A stretch of DNA of 64,000 bases from Microgenomates group bacterium (GTDB taxonomy: Bacteria; Patescibacteriota; Microgenomatia; UBA1406; GWC2-37-13): contig JARYMT010000001.1 in the NCBI GenBank assembly GCA_029906985.1, positions 193,223 to 257,222 on the forward strand. The letters run 5' to 3'. Positions 49,940-59,193 of this stretch are shown piece by piece. The first letter of the stretch is position 1. Each line of letters opens with the position of its first letter. The notes under the pieces are model-generated. The model did not search any database, was not told where the DNA came from, and worked only from the letters and a program-made list of their open reading frames with translations. Made by a program: the position numbers and the translations under genes.

Positions 49940-50289
49940 ACCTTCGGTTTAAATTGTCTCCTTTTTATTTTATTAATTGAATACATTATCCTTTTATGAA
50001 GATCAATATTTTTAATTCTAGCAAAGCGAAGTATAGCAACAATAATATCACCCAATTCTTGTTCATAACTTTCATCTTTTTGAGCAGCAATGTTGGTGGT
50101 TTTTCGACCATGTTTAGCTAAATAGGCGCGAGCCATCTCGCCGATTTCTTCAACCAAAGACAATATTAAAAAAGAGCCAAACTCTTTTTCTTCTTTCCAT
50201 TGTTTATCAATGTCTTCAAGTTTTTTGTAATAGTATCCAAAAAGCGATCTTATTTTTTTTGCTTTTTTTGGGATTTTGTAAGTTCTCAT
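49936..50289 (-). CDS. MazG-like nucleotide pyrophosphohydrolase
   Basis: The 117-residue all-alpha protein has the MazG-type metal motif EEIGEMARAYL (about 46-56) followed by ELGDIIVAILRFARIKN (about 78-94), i.e. the ExxE...ExxD pattern of house-cleaning NTP pyrophosphatases. It probably hydrolyses non-canonical or excess NTPs to NMPs. It converges on trmD with a 4-nt overlap and is divergent from the superoxide dismutase gene. Confidence 0.88.
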   Translation of the reverse strand: MRTYKIPKKAKKIRSLFGYYYKKLEDIDKQWKEEKEFGSFLILSLVEEIGEMARAYLAKHGRKTTNIAAQKDESYEQELGDIIVAILRFARIKNIDLHKRIMYSINKIKRRQFKPKV

Positions 50290-50371
50290 AATTAAATTTT
50301 AGCATTTTTCTTGACTTTTAATAATTTATATGATGTAATTAAACTATTACAAATTTAATCATAGTTTAAAT

Positions 50372-51010
50372 ATGCCATCTAAAAAATTACTACCAAAAAA
50401 ATTTAGCCAAAAGCTATTTCAAATGAAAGGGATTTCAAAAAAAACAGTTGAAGAACATTTAAAACTTTATCAGGGATATATTAATAAATATAATGAGATT
50501 CAAGAAAAATTAACGGCTTTAACCGATGATGATTTTTCCAAAGCCAATCAGGTTTATTCAAAAATTAGAGAGTTAAAAACAGAATTATCTTTTGCTTGGG
50601 GAGGAGTAGTTAATCATGAGATTTATTTTGGTCATTTAGGTGGAGAAGGTAAAACACCGAATGGTGCCTTATTAAAACAAATTAAAAACGATTTTGGATC
50701 GTTTGAAGCCTACAAAAAAGATCTAAAAGCCACCGGTATGGCGGCTCGGGGTTGGGTTTGGACAGCTTGGAATGAAAAAGAAGGCCGGTTAATCAATCAT
50801 TTAGGCGATAGTCAAAATACCTATGCCTTATGGTTTACCAAACCAATTTTAGCTTTAGATACCTATGAGCATGCTTATTTCATCGACTACGGCGTCAATC
50901 GCGCCTTATACATTGATTCATTTTTTGAAAATTTAGATTGGAAAAAAATTGAAAAGGAATTTGAAAAAATTTTAAATGGCTGTAGTTGCGAAGATTGTCA
51001 ATGCGATTGA
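50372..51010 (+). CDS. sod: Fe/Mn superoxide dismutase
   Basis: The 212-residue enzyme carries the family metal ligands: the first His in EEHLKLYQGY, the second in VVNHEIYFGH, and Asp and His in LALDTYEHAYF. ARGWVWTAW is the conserved core strand. It dismutates superoxide in the cytoplasm; with rubrerythrin it provides oxygen defence. The C-terminal tail NGCSCEDCQCD is not part of the normal fold and could bind metal. Fe versus Mn use is unknown. It is monocistronic and divergent from the MazG-like gene. Confidence 0.95.
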   Translation: MPSKKLLPKKFSQKLFQMKGISKKTVEEHLKLYQGYINKYNEIQEKLTALTDDDFSKANQVYSKIRELKTELSFAWGGVVNHEIYFGHLGGEGKTPNGALLKQIKNDFGSFEAYKKDLKATGMAARGWVWTAWNEKEGRLINHLGDSQNTYALWFTKPILALDTYEHAYFIDYGVNRALYIDSFFENLDWKKIEKEFEKILNGCSCEDCQCD

Positions 51011-51051
51011 AATTTATTTAAATAATTTAATTTAAAATCTATAATCGTCTC

Positions 51052-51593
51052 ATGTCTTTCTGGCAGGAAAATAAAGTTCCTTTGGCGATTGTTTTTTCAG
51101 GAATAGTTATCGCTGTCCTTTATATTTTGCTTTAAAACCAAGCGGTTCAACCTTAATAAAAAAAGAAAAAGTGGTTGAAAACGAGCAGAAATTAGAAATT
51201 TCCCCAACTTCAATTTCTGAAGCAATAAATATCTCAACAACCACTGCTTCAATACCAACAGAAAAACCATCACCAACTTTAGGAGTTCCGGTTTTAAATG
51301 AAAATCAGATAAAACAAGGTCTTTTATCAAAAACCATTATTCCCGAGAATAAATTAGAGTTTCAGATCGGTGAAAGAGTTGATCGGGAAAACAAAATTTT
51401 AATCCGGGGGACAGTAAAAAATAAAGATGAAGAAAGTGGCGCTGGTTTTTTTAGCTATTGCGATTTGCAAAAATGCGAGGTGACTTTTGTTGGTCAAGAG
51501 GTGCCAAAATGCAGTGAGGTTAATCCTTATGGTTATCCATTATCCTGGGCTGATTGTTGTGTAAATGAAGAAGAAAAATTGATTAAGCGTTAA
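51052..51593 (+). pseudogene. Frameshifted membrane-anchored exported protein
   Basis: An ATG at 51052 encodes a 27-residue N-terminal anchor (VPLAIVFSGIVIAVLYILL) ending in TAA (51133-51135). In the -1 frame the sequence continues from about 51136 (KPSGSTLIKKEKVVENEQK) and runs to 51593, giving a ~180-residue anchored protein. The C-terminal part (about 90 residues) includes YCDLQKCEVTFVGQEVPKCSEVNPYGYPLSWADCC with five cysteines and no recognised family. One indel in a short T/A run would restore the frame, so a sequencing error or a recent frameshift is likely. Confidence 0.65.
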
Positions 51594-51637
51594 ATTATTC
51601 TTGCTTTAGAAAAAATTTCTTGATATAAATATAAACT

Positions 51638-52318
51638 ATGATTTTTATCAATAATATAAGTAAGATTTTTAAGGAAAAAAAAGCAGTTGATAAAATAACA
51701 TTCAAAACCAAAGCCGGAGAAATTATTGGTTTTATTGGGCCAAACGGCGCCGGTAAGACGACGACCATGCGTTTGATTATCGGCTATCTTCAGCCGACAG
51801 AAGGGGAAATATTAATTGATAATCTTAATCCGATTATTCACAGATTATTGGTATTAAAAAAAATCGGCTATTTACCGGAAAATAATCCTTTATATAACGA
51901 AATGAAAGTAGAGGAATATCTTAATTTTATTGCCGGCCTTAAGAAAGAAAATAATATTAATTCTGTCATTAATACCGTTGGTTTAAAAGAAGTAGTTGAT
52001 CAAAAAATCGAAGAGCTTTCCCGCGGATTTCGACAGCGGGTTGGTTTGGCGGCCGCTCTTTTGGGAAACCCAGAGGTGCTTATTCTTGATGAACCCACCT
52101 CGGGTCTTGATCCGATAGAGCAGGAAAAAATTCGGGGATTAATCAAAAAACTGGCAAAAAATAAAACAATTATTTTTTCCACCCATATTTTGTCAGAAGT
52201 AGAGGATGTCGCCAACAGAATTATCATTATTAATAAAGGAAAAATTATCTATGATGGCAAGAAACCCAAAGGAAAAGGAGCGGTGGAAAAATTATTTAAA
52301 AAACTAGTCAAAAATTAA
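51638..52318 (+). CDS. ABC transporter ATP-binding protein (GldA-like)
   Basis: The 226-residue ATPase has Walker A GPNGAGKTT (about 33-41), Q-loop YLPENNPLY, signature ELSRGFRQRVGLAAALLG, Walker B VLILDEPTSGLDP and H-loop STHILSEVE. The signature has Arg in place of the first Gly (SRGF versus SGGQ), a variant seen in GldA-type ATPases. It is followed by a GldF-like permease and a GldG-like protein, each a few nt apart, forming the GldAFG-type complex. Its role outside gliding bacteria is unknown. Confidence 0.92.
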   Translation: MIFINNISKIFKEKKAVDKITFKTKAGEIIGFIGPNGAGKTTTMRLIIGYLQPTEGEILIDNLNPIIHRLLVLKKIGYLPENNPLYNEMKVEEYLNFIAGLKKENNINSVINTVGLKEVVDQKIEELSRGFRQRVGLAAALLGNPEVLILDEPTSGLDPIEQEKIRGLIKKLAKNKTIIFSTHILSEVEDVANRIIIINKGKIIYDGKKPKGKGAVEKLFKKLVKN

Positions 52319-52338
52319 TAAAAAAAAGGATTATTCAT

Positions 52339-53040
52339 ATGAAAGACCTATACAAAAAAGAACTAAATTATTATTTAAATAATCCAATTGGATATATTGT
52401 AATTATTCTTTTTGTCGTCTTTGCCAATTTTCTTTTTGTCAAAGATCTTTTTTTGGTTGGTTCTGCTTCAATGAAGCCTTTTTTTTCAATTATGCCTTGG
52501 CTTTTTTTGGTTTTTATTCCAGCTTTAGCAATGAGAATTTTTGCTGAAGAAAAAAGATTAAACACAATTGAGATTCTTTTAACTTTACCGATTTCCGAAA
52601 CAAAAATAGTTCTGGCAAAATTTTTAGCTTTATTAACCTTGGTTTTAATTGCTTTATTTTTAACTTTTTCTTTACCAATTTCTCTTTATTATTTAACCAA
52701 AGTTCATTTTTTAGAAATAGAAATTGGTTATTTAGGAGTTTTTTTGATGGCAGGAGCTTTTTTAGCAATTACGGTCTATTTTTCTAATCTAACCAAAAAC
52801 CAAATCGTTGCTTTTTTAACTTCTGTTTTAGTAATTTTTTTTCTTATTGTTTTATCAACTGATTTTTTTGCCACAATCACTCCCAAATTTATTCAAGATT
52901 TTTTAATTTATTACAGTCCGGTTTACCATTTACAAAACTTTATTCGCGGCGTCTTAGATTTAAGGTCAATTTTTTATTTTATCAGTTTAACCGGATTATT
53001 CTTGATTTTAACAATCATTGATTTAAAAAAAAGAAAATAA
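52339..53040 (+). CDS. ABC-2 transporter permease (GldF-like)
   Basis: The 233-residue protein has six membrane helices, an N-terminal coupling helix (KELNYYLNNPIGYIVI), and FIPALAMRIFAEEKRLNTIEILLTLPISETKIVLAKF, the signature of the GldF/ABC-2_3 family. It pairs with the upstream ATPase (20-nt gap) and the downstream GldG-like protein (3-nt gap). It probably drives a conformational change or export step; the substrate is unknown. Confidence 0.92.
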   Translation: MKDLYKKELNYYLNNPIGYIVIILFVVFANFLFVKDLFLVGSASMKPFFSIMPWLFLVFIPALAMRIFAEEKRLNTIEILLTLPISETKIVLAKFLALLTLVLIALFLTFSLPISLYYLTKVHFLEIEIGYLGVFLMAGAFLAITVYFSNLTKNQIVAFLTSVLVIFFLIVLSTDFFATITPKFIQDFLIYYSPVYHLQNFIRGVLDLRSIFYFISLTGLFLILTIIDLKKRK

Positions 53041-53043
53041 CTT

Positions 53044-54507
53044 ATGTTTAAATTCATAGATCAATTAAAAAAATCAACAATTTATTTATTACTGATTTTT
53101 TTATTTATTATTATTAATTTTCTAATGTCTGCCGTTTCTTTTCGTCTGGATTTTTCCCAGGGTCAGGCTTATACTTTATCTTCGGCAACAAAAAAAATTC
53201 TTAAAAAATTAGATCAGCCGGTTCAAATAAAATTTTTTGTTTCATCTGATCTTCCCACAAGATTTTTGCCTTTAAAAACAGAAACCAATGAGCTTTTAAA
53301 TGAATACAAAAAAGAGGGACGGGGAAAAATTTCAATATCAATAATTGATCCTAAAAAAGATAATAAAGCTCAGGAGGAAGCTCAACAGGCTGGAATCCCC
53401 GAAGTCCGTTTTTCTCAATTGGAAAAAGATAAATACGCGGTTGCTAATGCCTATTTTGGTATAGCCATAAATTATAAGGACAAAAAAGAGATTTTACCGC
53501 AAGTAACGGATGTTGAAAATTTGGAATATAATTTGACGGCGGCAATTTATAAATTATCAAGAAAAGAGACTCCCAAAATCGGAATTTTGGGCCAATCACA
53601 AGTTTTTGATATTAATAATGACCCGCTTTATACTTTAAAAAAAGTATTATCTCAACAATTCGAGGTAGATTTTCCGGAAAAAATCGATACCAATCATCAA
53701 GCTTTTTTAATTTTTGATGACAATCAAAAAGAATATAAACAAGAGGAAATCGATGAAATAAAAAAATATTTGGAAAAAGGTAAAGTGATTTTTTTTATTG
53801 ATGGGGTATGGGTTTCTGAACAATTAATGACTTCCGAAGCCAAACACAATCTTTTTTCTTTATTAAAAGAATTGGGGGTTGGATTGGAAAAAAATTTAAT
53901 TCTCTCTTCGGCAGCGGAATTAGTAAATTTTGGTTATGGCAATACCCGATATTTTGTTCCTTATCCTTTTTGGTTTAGGACCAACAACTTTAATAAAAAA
54001 ATTAGTTATTTCAACAACATTAATCAAATAACTTATCCTTGGGTATCATCGCTGTCTTTATTAAAATCCGAAAATTTTAAAATAGAGGCAATTATAAAAA
54101 CCAATGATCAGTCTTGGCAGGAAAAACAAAGCACAGAGAGCGCTAGTATTGTCCTTGATCCTCAAGGAATAAGAAAACCAAACAATAACGAGCTTAAAGA
54201 GTTTATTGTCGGGGCTGATATCAAAAACAAAAACGGTGGAGAAGCGATTGTTATTCCTTGTTCAAGATTTGTTTTAGAGCGTTATTTAAGCCAAAATTCC
54301 GACAATCTGGAATTAGTATTAAATATGGTTAATGATTTGGCTTCCGAAGGCGCATTAACCGGGATTAAAGCGAGAGCGGTCAATTTTTATCCTTTACCAG
54401 AGCTGACAGAAAATCAAAAAGATATTTTTAAATACTTAAATACTTTATTACTGCCGTTATTATTTGCTATCTACGGAATCTTACGGATTAATTTAAGAAA
54501 AGATTAA
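53044..54507 (+). CDS. GldG-like ABC-associated protein
   Basis: The 487-residue protein has an N-terminal membrane helix (about 14-33), a large extracytoplasmic domain of the GldG/DUF7088 type beginning with RLDFSQGQAYTLSSATKKILKKLDQPVQIKFFVSSDLPTRFLPLK, and a C-terminal helix (about 462-482). It forms the third component of the GldAFG-type system with the two genes upstream and is co-transcribed (3-nt spacing). Beta/alpha segments such as KVIFFIDGVWVSEQ fit the glutamine-amidotransferase-like fold of the family. Confidence 0.9.
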   Translation: MFKFIDQLKKSTIYLLLIFLFIIINFLMSAVSFRLDFSQGQAYTLSSATKKILKKLDQPVQIKFFVSSDLPTRFLPLKTETNELLNEYKKEGRGKISISIIDPKKDNKAQEEAQQAGIPEVRFSQLEKDKYAVANAYFGIAINYKDKKEILPQVTDVENLEYNLTAAIYKLSRKETPKIGILGQSQVFDINNDPLYTLKKVLSQQFEVDFPEKIDTNHQAFLIFDDNQKEYKQEEIDEIKKYLEKGKVIFFIDGVWVSEQLMTSEAKHNLFSLLKELGVGLEKNLILSSAAELVNFGYGNTRYFVPYPFWFRTNNFNKKISYFNNINQITYPWVSSLSLLKSENFKIEAIIKTNDQSWQEKQSTESASIVLDPQGIRKPNNNELKEFIVGADIKNKNGGEAIVIPCSRFVLERYLSQNSDNLELVLNMVNDLASEGALTGIKARAVNFYPLPELTENQKDIFKYLNTLLLPLLFAIYGILRINLRKD

Positions 54508-54567
54508 ATTTTAAGCTCTATAATCATTAAAGATTCTTAAGATTTATAATATAATTTTAATTAGTTT

Positions 54568-55968
54568 ATGGTTAGAACAAGAATTGCCCCATCGCCAACA
54601 GGCGAAGATTTACATATTGGTAATTTATATACCGCCTTAATTAACTGGGCTTGGGTAAGAAAAAATAAAGGTAAATTTGTTGTTAGGATTGAGGATACTG
54701 ACAGACAAAGACTGGTTAAAGGAGCAGAAGAAAGAATTTTAAAAACTCTAAAAGATTTTGGATTAGAACCTGATGAAGATCCAAATAAAGGAGGGCCTTT
54801 TGGGCCATATCGTCAATCTGAGAGGCTTAGGTTATACCAAGAATATGCTCATCAATTAGTGGAAAAAGGTTTTGCTTATTATTGCACTTGTTCTAAAGAA
54901 AGATTAGATGAAGTAAGAAAAAAACAAATTGCCCAAAAACAAATTCCTCGTTATGACCGCCATTGCCGGAATCTTAACCTTAAAAAATCAGATTTAAAAA
55001 CTGGTCAATATGTAGTTCGTCTTAAAGTGCCGGTAAATAGCAAAATTATTGTGGATGATTTACTTCGGGGAAAAGTTGAGTTTGATTCAAACAATATCGA
55101 TGATCAGGTGCTTTTAAAATCAGATGGTTATCCAACCTATCATTTAGCCGTAGTTATTGATGATTATTTAATGAAAATTTCCCATGTTATCCGGGCGGAG
55201 GAGTGGTTGTCGTCAACACCAAAACATATTCTTTTATATGAAGCATTTGGCTGGGAAAAACCAATATTTTGTCACTTGCCAATTCTTCGCAATCCGGATC
55301 GTTCAAAACTTTCCAAAAGAAAAAACCCAGTTTGGGCTTCTTGGTATTTGTCACAAGGCTATCTGCCAGAAGCGGTTTTAAATTATTTAGCTTTGATGGG
55401 ATGGTCACATCCTCAAGAAAAGGAAATTTTTTCTTTGGATGAGTTTATTGAAGTTTTTGATTTAAAAGATATTCATATTGTTGGGCCAGCATTTGACCCG
55501 GTAAAACTGGAGTGGATGAATGGAGAATACATTCGCCAATCTCAAAATTCAAATCTCAAATCTCAAATCTTAAATTATTTTAAAGAACATCATAATAAAG
55601 ATTTACCAGAAGATTTGGTTGAAAAGACAATTCCTTTAATTAAAGAAAGAATTAAACAACTGGCTGATTATTGGGATTATTGTCAGTTTTTTTACAAAAG
55701 ACCAGAAAATTATGAAGTTGATTTAAAAGATAAAAAACCATTGTTAAAAAAAATTTATGAAAAATTGGAAAAATTAGAAGAATTTACGGCAAAAAAAATA
55801 GGCGAGGCAATGATGGAGTTGGTAAAAGAGGAAAATTTAAAAACAGGCAGGTTTTTTCAAGATCTTCGAGTAGCTATTACTGGCAAAAAAATCTCTCCAC
55901 CTTTAAATGAGAGTATGGAAATTTTGGGAAAAAGTGAGTGTTTGGAGAGGATTAAAAAGCTAATTTAA
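54568..55968 (+). CDS. gltX: Glutamate-tRNA ligase
   Basis: The 466-residue class I synthetase has the HIGH-type motif in APSPTGEDLHIGNLYTALINW (H16-I-G-N) and the KMSKS-type loop in DRSKLSKRKNP. FVVRIEDTDRQRLVKGAEE is family-typical. It charges tRNA-Glu (and possibly tRNA-Gln for later amidation). A stretch QSQNSNLKSQILNYF (about 328-342) at the start of the anticodon-binding region is encoded by five heptamers. TATAAT boxes lie 15-30 nt upstream. Confidence 0.96.
   Translation: MVRTRIAPSPTGEDLHIGNLYTALINWAWVRKNKGKFVVRIEDTDRQRLVKGAEERILKTLKDFGLEPDEDPNKGGPFGPYRQSERLRLYQEYAHQLVEKGFAYYCTCSKERLDEVRKKQIAQKQIPRYDRHCRNLNLKKSDLKTGQYVVRLKVPVNSKIIVDDLLRGKVEFDSNNIDDQVLLKSDGYPTYHLAVVIDDYLMKISHVIRAEEWLSSTPKHILLYEAFGWEKPIFCHLPILRNPDRSKLSKRKNPVWASWYLSQGYLPEAVLNYLALMGWSHPQEKEIFSLDEFIEVFDLKDIHIVGPAFDPVKLEWMNGEYIRQSQNSNLKSQILNYFKEHHNKDLPEDLVEKTIPLIKERIKQLADYWDYCQFFYKRPENYEVDLKDKKPLLKKIYEKLEKLEEFTAKKIGEAMMELVKEENLKTGRFFQDLRVAITGKKISPPLNESMEILGKSECLERIKKLI
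55541..55575. repeat. Heptamer array inside gltX
   Basis: Five 7-mers CTCAAAA, TTCAAAT, CTCAAAT, CTCAAAT, CTTAAAT encode SQNSNLKSQILN in frame. Confidence 0.75.
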
Positions 55969-55970
55969 AA

Positions 55971-56005
55971 ATTCTATCTTTGCTTGATCGGAGAAAAGAT
56001 AGAAT
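55971..56005. repeat. Hairpin family C, copy 2
   Basis: ATTCTATCTTT and AAAGATAGAAT are perfect 11-bp arms with a 13-nt loop. It begins 3 nt after the gltX stop and recurs in imperfect form at 19614. It could act as a weak terminator or processing signal between gltX and the GNAT gene. Confidence 0.75.
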
Positions 56006-56016
56006 TAGAAGTTTTA

Positions 56017-56508
56017 ATGGAAAAAATGAAATTTAATATAAAATCAATAGACGATAAAGAAAGAAAAGGGATTAAAAAAATTATTAAAGAACGCTGGAAT
56101 GATAAAAGAATTGTTTATAATGGTAAAGTGTTTTATCCCCATAAGCTTAAAGGATTTATTGCTTTAAAAGGTAAAGAAATTATCGGTTTAATTTCTTATA
56201 AAACTTTAAAAAACACATATTGGATAATTTCAATAGATTTTTTATTTGAAAGCAGGGGAATTGGAACCGCTTTAATTAAAACAGTAAAAAAAGAGGCAAA
56301 AAAGAATGGAATAAAAAAATTAAAATTAATTACTACCAATGATAATTTATCGGCAATAAGGTTTTACCAAAAGCGAGGATTTCGTTTGAAAAAAATTTAC
56401 CCTAATGCGGTTGAAAAATCAAGAAAGGTAAAACCGACGATTCCTAAAGTTGGCGAAGAAGGCATACCGATTTTAGATGAGATTGAGTTAGAGATGATAG
56501 TAAATTAA
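56017..56508 (+). CDS. GNAT family N-acetyltransferase
   Basis: About 163 residues of GNAT fold. Motif A is seen in ISIDFLFESRGIGTALIKTVKKEAKKNG (acetyl-CoA pyrophosphate loop RGIGTA) and motif B in LKLITTNDNLSAIRFYQKRGFRLKKIY. It acetylates an unknown amine. The ATG at 56017 is chosen; the in-frame TTG at 55984 would lie inside the hairpin. It follows gltX and its hairpin at 48 nt, so it may be a read-through gene of that operon. Confidence 0.88.
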   Translation: MEKMKFNIKSIDDKERKGIKKIIKERWNDKRIVYNGKVFYPHKLKGFIALKGKEIIGLISYKTLKNTYWIISIDFLFESRGIGTALIKTVKKEAKKNGIKKLKLITTNDNLSAIRFYQKRGFRLKKIYPNAVEKSRKVKPTIPKVGEEGIPILDEIELEMIVN

Positions 56509-56534
56509 AGGGATAATCCCTATAAGATTTATTC

Positions 56535-57998
56535 CTATTGATATATTAACCTTCCCCCTATTTTTGCCTGAGAGTTTGGGTGGTTGCGAAAATATTCTTC
56601 CAAAACCTGCTGGGCCGAGGTGGTAATAACCTTTGTTTTTCCTGATTGATTAAGCTCTTCTTGGGTAATGTTTAAAAAACTTTGACAATTATTGTAATGA
56701 TAATTTTGCATGCAGATAGTATATTCTTTATCATCTTCAACTGGTTTATTATCAACTGTTAAAGAAATCAATCCTTCTTTTTTATCGCTGTAAATCGCCT
56801 TAACTTTTGAGTTAACCTGATAACATTCACCTTCTGAGTTGCGGTTTTCTTTGCGCATAATAAAAGAAAAAATTCTTTTTAGCTGATAACCTTTAATAGT
56901 AAAGCGGGTTAAAGTATCATCATAAGGAAAACAGGCTAGAAAATCTTTTAAAGTGACAGCTGGGCCCAATTCTTTTACCCGGATTGAGCCTGAGCCAACT
57001 AGCATTACGTCACATTCAGCTCTTTGGGCAAAAGCATCAGCAATATAATTACCTAAACTGGTTTCAATTTCTCTTTTTGGGTGGGTTAACTGACAGGCTA
57101 ATTTACAAATTAATGTTGAGTATTTTCGGTCAACCACATTTTTGAAAGAGTTGATATATTCTTCAAGTTGTTTGTCTTTCGGGGCAATTTTATTATTAAT
57201 GGGAATCAGTTGCCATTTATAATCAATAATTGAGTTGGTGTCATCATCAACTAAAATATCAAATCGGCCAATTTGGTCAGTGCCAACGCCGGCTTGAGCA
57301 ATCAAAATATTATTGACTTTGGCGGGTTTAGCCAAAATTGTATGGGAATGACCGCCAATAATCATATCAATGCCCCATTCCGGTTTTAAAAGCTTTGCCA
57401 GTTGCTGATCAGATTCATAACCAATATGGGTTAAAAGAATGGTTAGATCAATATCATCGTTTTTGTAGGCATTGCAGATTTTTCCAACCTCATCGCTTGC
57501 TTCAGCTAAATCAACAAAGGTACCAATCAGTTTATCTTGCTTTATTGAGTCCATTATTTTTTCAGTAATTATTCCAGTAAATAAAATATCAAAGCCGGCT
57601 TTTTTAATAATTAGATAAGGAAGCATTAACCGTTTATTATTTTTTTTAATATACAAATTAGCATTAACAATAGGGAAGTTAGCCACTTTTTCCAAAAACA
57701 AAAGATGAGGCAGGCCATAATCAATTTCATGATTACCCAGGGCAACAACATCGGGTGAAAGCCAATTCATAATTTCAATCGTTGACAAGCCTTTCCATTC
57801 AGAATCGATTAAAGAACCCTGAAGCATATCGCCGGAAATAACATATAAAACATTTTCTTCCTCTTTTCTTACTTTATTAATGTATCCTGAAAGCAAAGCC
57901 AAGCCGCCAATTAATTGTTTTTTTCCTTCTTTTATTTCCGCTAAAAAATCGCCATGCATGTCGTTGGAGTGAAGGATGGTGAATTTTTTGGTTTTCAT
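56535..57998 (-). CDS. Bifunctional metallophosphatase/5'-nucleotidase family protein
   Basis: The 487-residue protein begins ILHSNDMHGDF (metal-binding D and H), with VISGDMLQGSLIDS, ALGNHEIDYG (GNHE), LLTHIGYESD and IIGGHSHT, so the calcineurin-like domain is intact (about 1-240). The C-terminal 5'-nucleotidase domain has ETSLGNYIADAFAQRAECDVMLVGSGSIRVKE. There is no signal peptide, unlike many exported 5'-nucleotidases, so a cytoplasmic nucleotide- or sugar-nucleotide-hydrolase role is likely. It may salvage nucleotides. Confidence 0.92.
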   Translation of the reverse strand: MKTKKFTILHSNDMHGDFLAEIKEGKKQLIGGLALLSGYINKVRKEEENVLYVISGDMLQGSLIDSEWKGLSTIEIMNWLSPDVVALGNHEIDYGLPHLLFLEKVANFPIVNANLYIKKNNKRLMLPYLIIKKAGFDILFTGIITEKIMDSIKQDKLIGTFVDLAEASDEVGKICNAYKNDDIDLTILLTHIGYESDQQLAKLLKPEWGIDMIIGGHSHTILAKPAKVNNILIAQAGVGTDQIGRFDILVDDDTNSIIDYKWQLIPINNKIAPKDKQLEEYINSFKNVVDRKYSTLICKLACQLTHPKREIETSLGNYIADAFAQRAECDVMLVGSGSIRVKELGPAVTLKDFLACFPYDDTLTRFTIKGYQLKRIFSFIMRKENRNSEGECYQVNSKVKAIYSDKKEGLISLTVDNKPVEDDKEYTICMQNYHYNNCQSFLNITQEELNQSGKTKVITTSAQQVLEEYFRNHPNSQAKIGGRLIYQ

Positions 57999-58037
57999 TT
58001 TAAAATTTTTATGATTTCAAATTTCGGATTTATTTTT

Positions 58038-59096
58038 TTATGGTCCGGTGGCAATTTCAGCAATTTTCCAAAGATTGCCGACTTTTTCCAAAGTTATAAA
58101 GCGGGTATTTTCACCATTTTCCCAGCCGTAATAGGGAATTGGAGCAGAGGCAGAATCCGGATTCATCCAGACATCCAAAACTACTTTATAAATATGTTTT
58201 ATGTCAGTCCACTGATTCTCATTGGTTTTTTCCATTTTTAAAAGTTTAAAAGAAGTGATATTGGAAAACTGAACCGCCCAAGCTTGAAGTTCAGAATTGG
58301 CTTGAGGTGGACTTTGATCGGAAATTTTCATCATTTTAGCCGCATCATCGGGTTTTCCTTCTTCAATTAAATTAACAAAGTTGCGAAGAACATCTTCGTC
58401 TTGGGGTAGGGGCACAGTGCCGCTAGTTTGAGAGTTGGTTGTTGGATTTGGCTGTTGAGATTGCGAGCTGGTTTTGTTTTCGCTTAAGTCTTTGACATAT
58501 AAAGCAAATTTTTTGACAAAATTTAAAGCTTCATCAGAGGTTAGATTGCTTTGAAAGGTGTTGACAATTAAATCCAAATCATCAGCCAAAAAAATCTCCA
58601 GTCTTTGAAGTTGATTTTTTTGGTTGTACACTAACTGATGAGGGAAAGGAATTTCACTGTTTTGTTTGATTGAATAGCCAGAAAGTTTATAAGATTCTCT
58701 GATTCCTGTTATATCTCCTTTAACAAAACTTATGGGAATTCTTTTTGAGGGAATTGGAACATTGCCTTCGTAGGTAAATCCTGGTGGTTCTTGATAATAC
58801 TCACAATAATATTCAGTGTATTTGGAAGTTTTATTTTCTCCGTTTTTTACTGAATGAAAGGTTTTTCCCAAAAATTCTTCAATTTTTTCTTTTTTAAAAA
58901 TTTCACAGACATTTTTTCCTTCTTGAAAGATAGAGGTATAGTTTACAGTTGATGTTGGTTGTAAACTAGGTGAGGCGGTTGAGGTTTGATTGGTTTTTTG
59001 AGTGGTTGATTTGTTTTCTTTAGGTTTATTTTTTATAACCAAAACTCCACCAATAGCCAAAAGGCCAATTAAAACAGCAATAAGATAGTTTTTCAT
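58038..59096 (-). CDS. Membrane-anchored exported protein
   Basis: The 352-residue protein has an N-terminal anchor (about 4-21), a Ser/Thr/Gln-rich linker (about 28-52), a first domain (about 55-205, with CEIFKKEKIEEFLGKTFHSVKNG and YCEYYQEPPG), a second linker rich in Ser, Gln and Pro, and a C-terminal NTF2/DUF4878-like domain (about 235-350) with EDVLRNFVNLIEEGKPDDAAKMM. Two cysteines in the first domain may form a disulfide. No enzyme is evident. It is divergent from the signal peptidase gene. Confidence 0.75.
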   Translation of the reverse strand: MKNYLIAVLIGLLAIGGVLVIKNKPKENKSTTQKTNQTSTASPSLQPTSTVNYTSIFQEGKNVCEIFKKEKIEEFLGKTFHSVKNGENKTSKYTEYYCEYYQEPPGFTYEGNVPIPSKRIPISFVKGDITGIRESYKLSGYSIKQNSEIPFPHQLVYNQKNQLQRLEIFLADDLDLIVNTFQSNLTSDEALNFVKKFALYVKDLSENKTSSQSQQPNPTTNSQTSGTVPLPQDEDVLRNFVNLIEEGKPDDAAKMMKISDQSPPQANSELQAWAVQFSNITSFKLLKMEKTNENQWTDIKHIYKVVLDVWMNPDSASAPIPYYGWENGENTRFITLEKVGNLWKIAEIATGP

Positions 59097-59193
59097 AATT
59101 TTTTCTTTTTATTATTTTAACATTTTATACTTTTATAGGTATTAAAGTTTAATATTTAAATGGTAAATTAAAAAATTTATATAATTTTTTTTA

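Noticed and set aside
55984-56016. TTG start at 55984 for the GNAT protein
   Set aside because: The codons lie in hairpin family C and encode no GNAT sequence.
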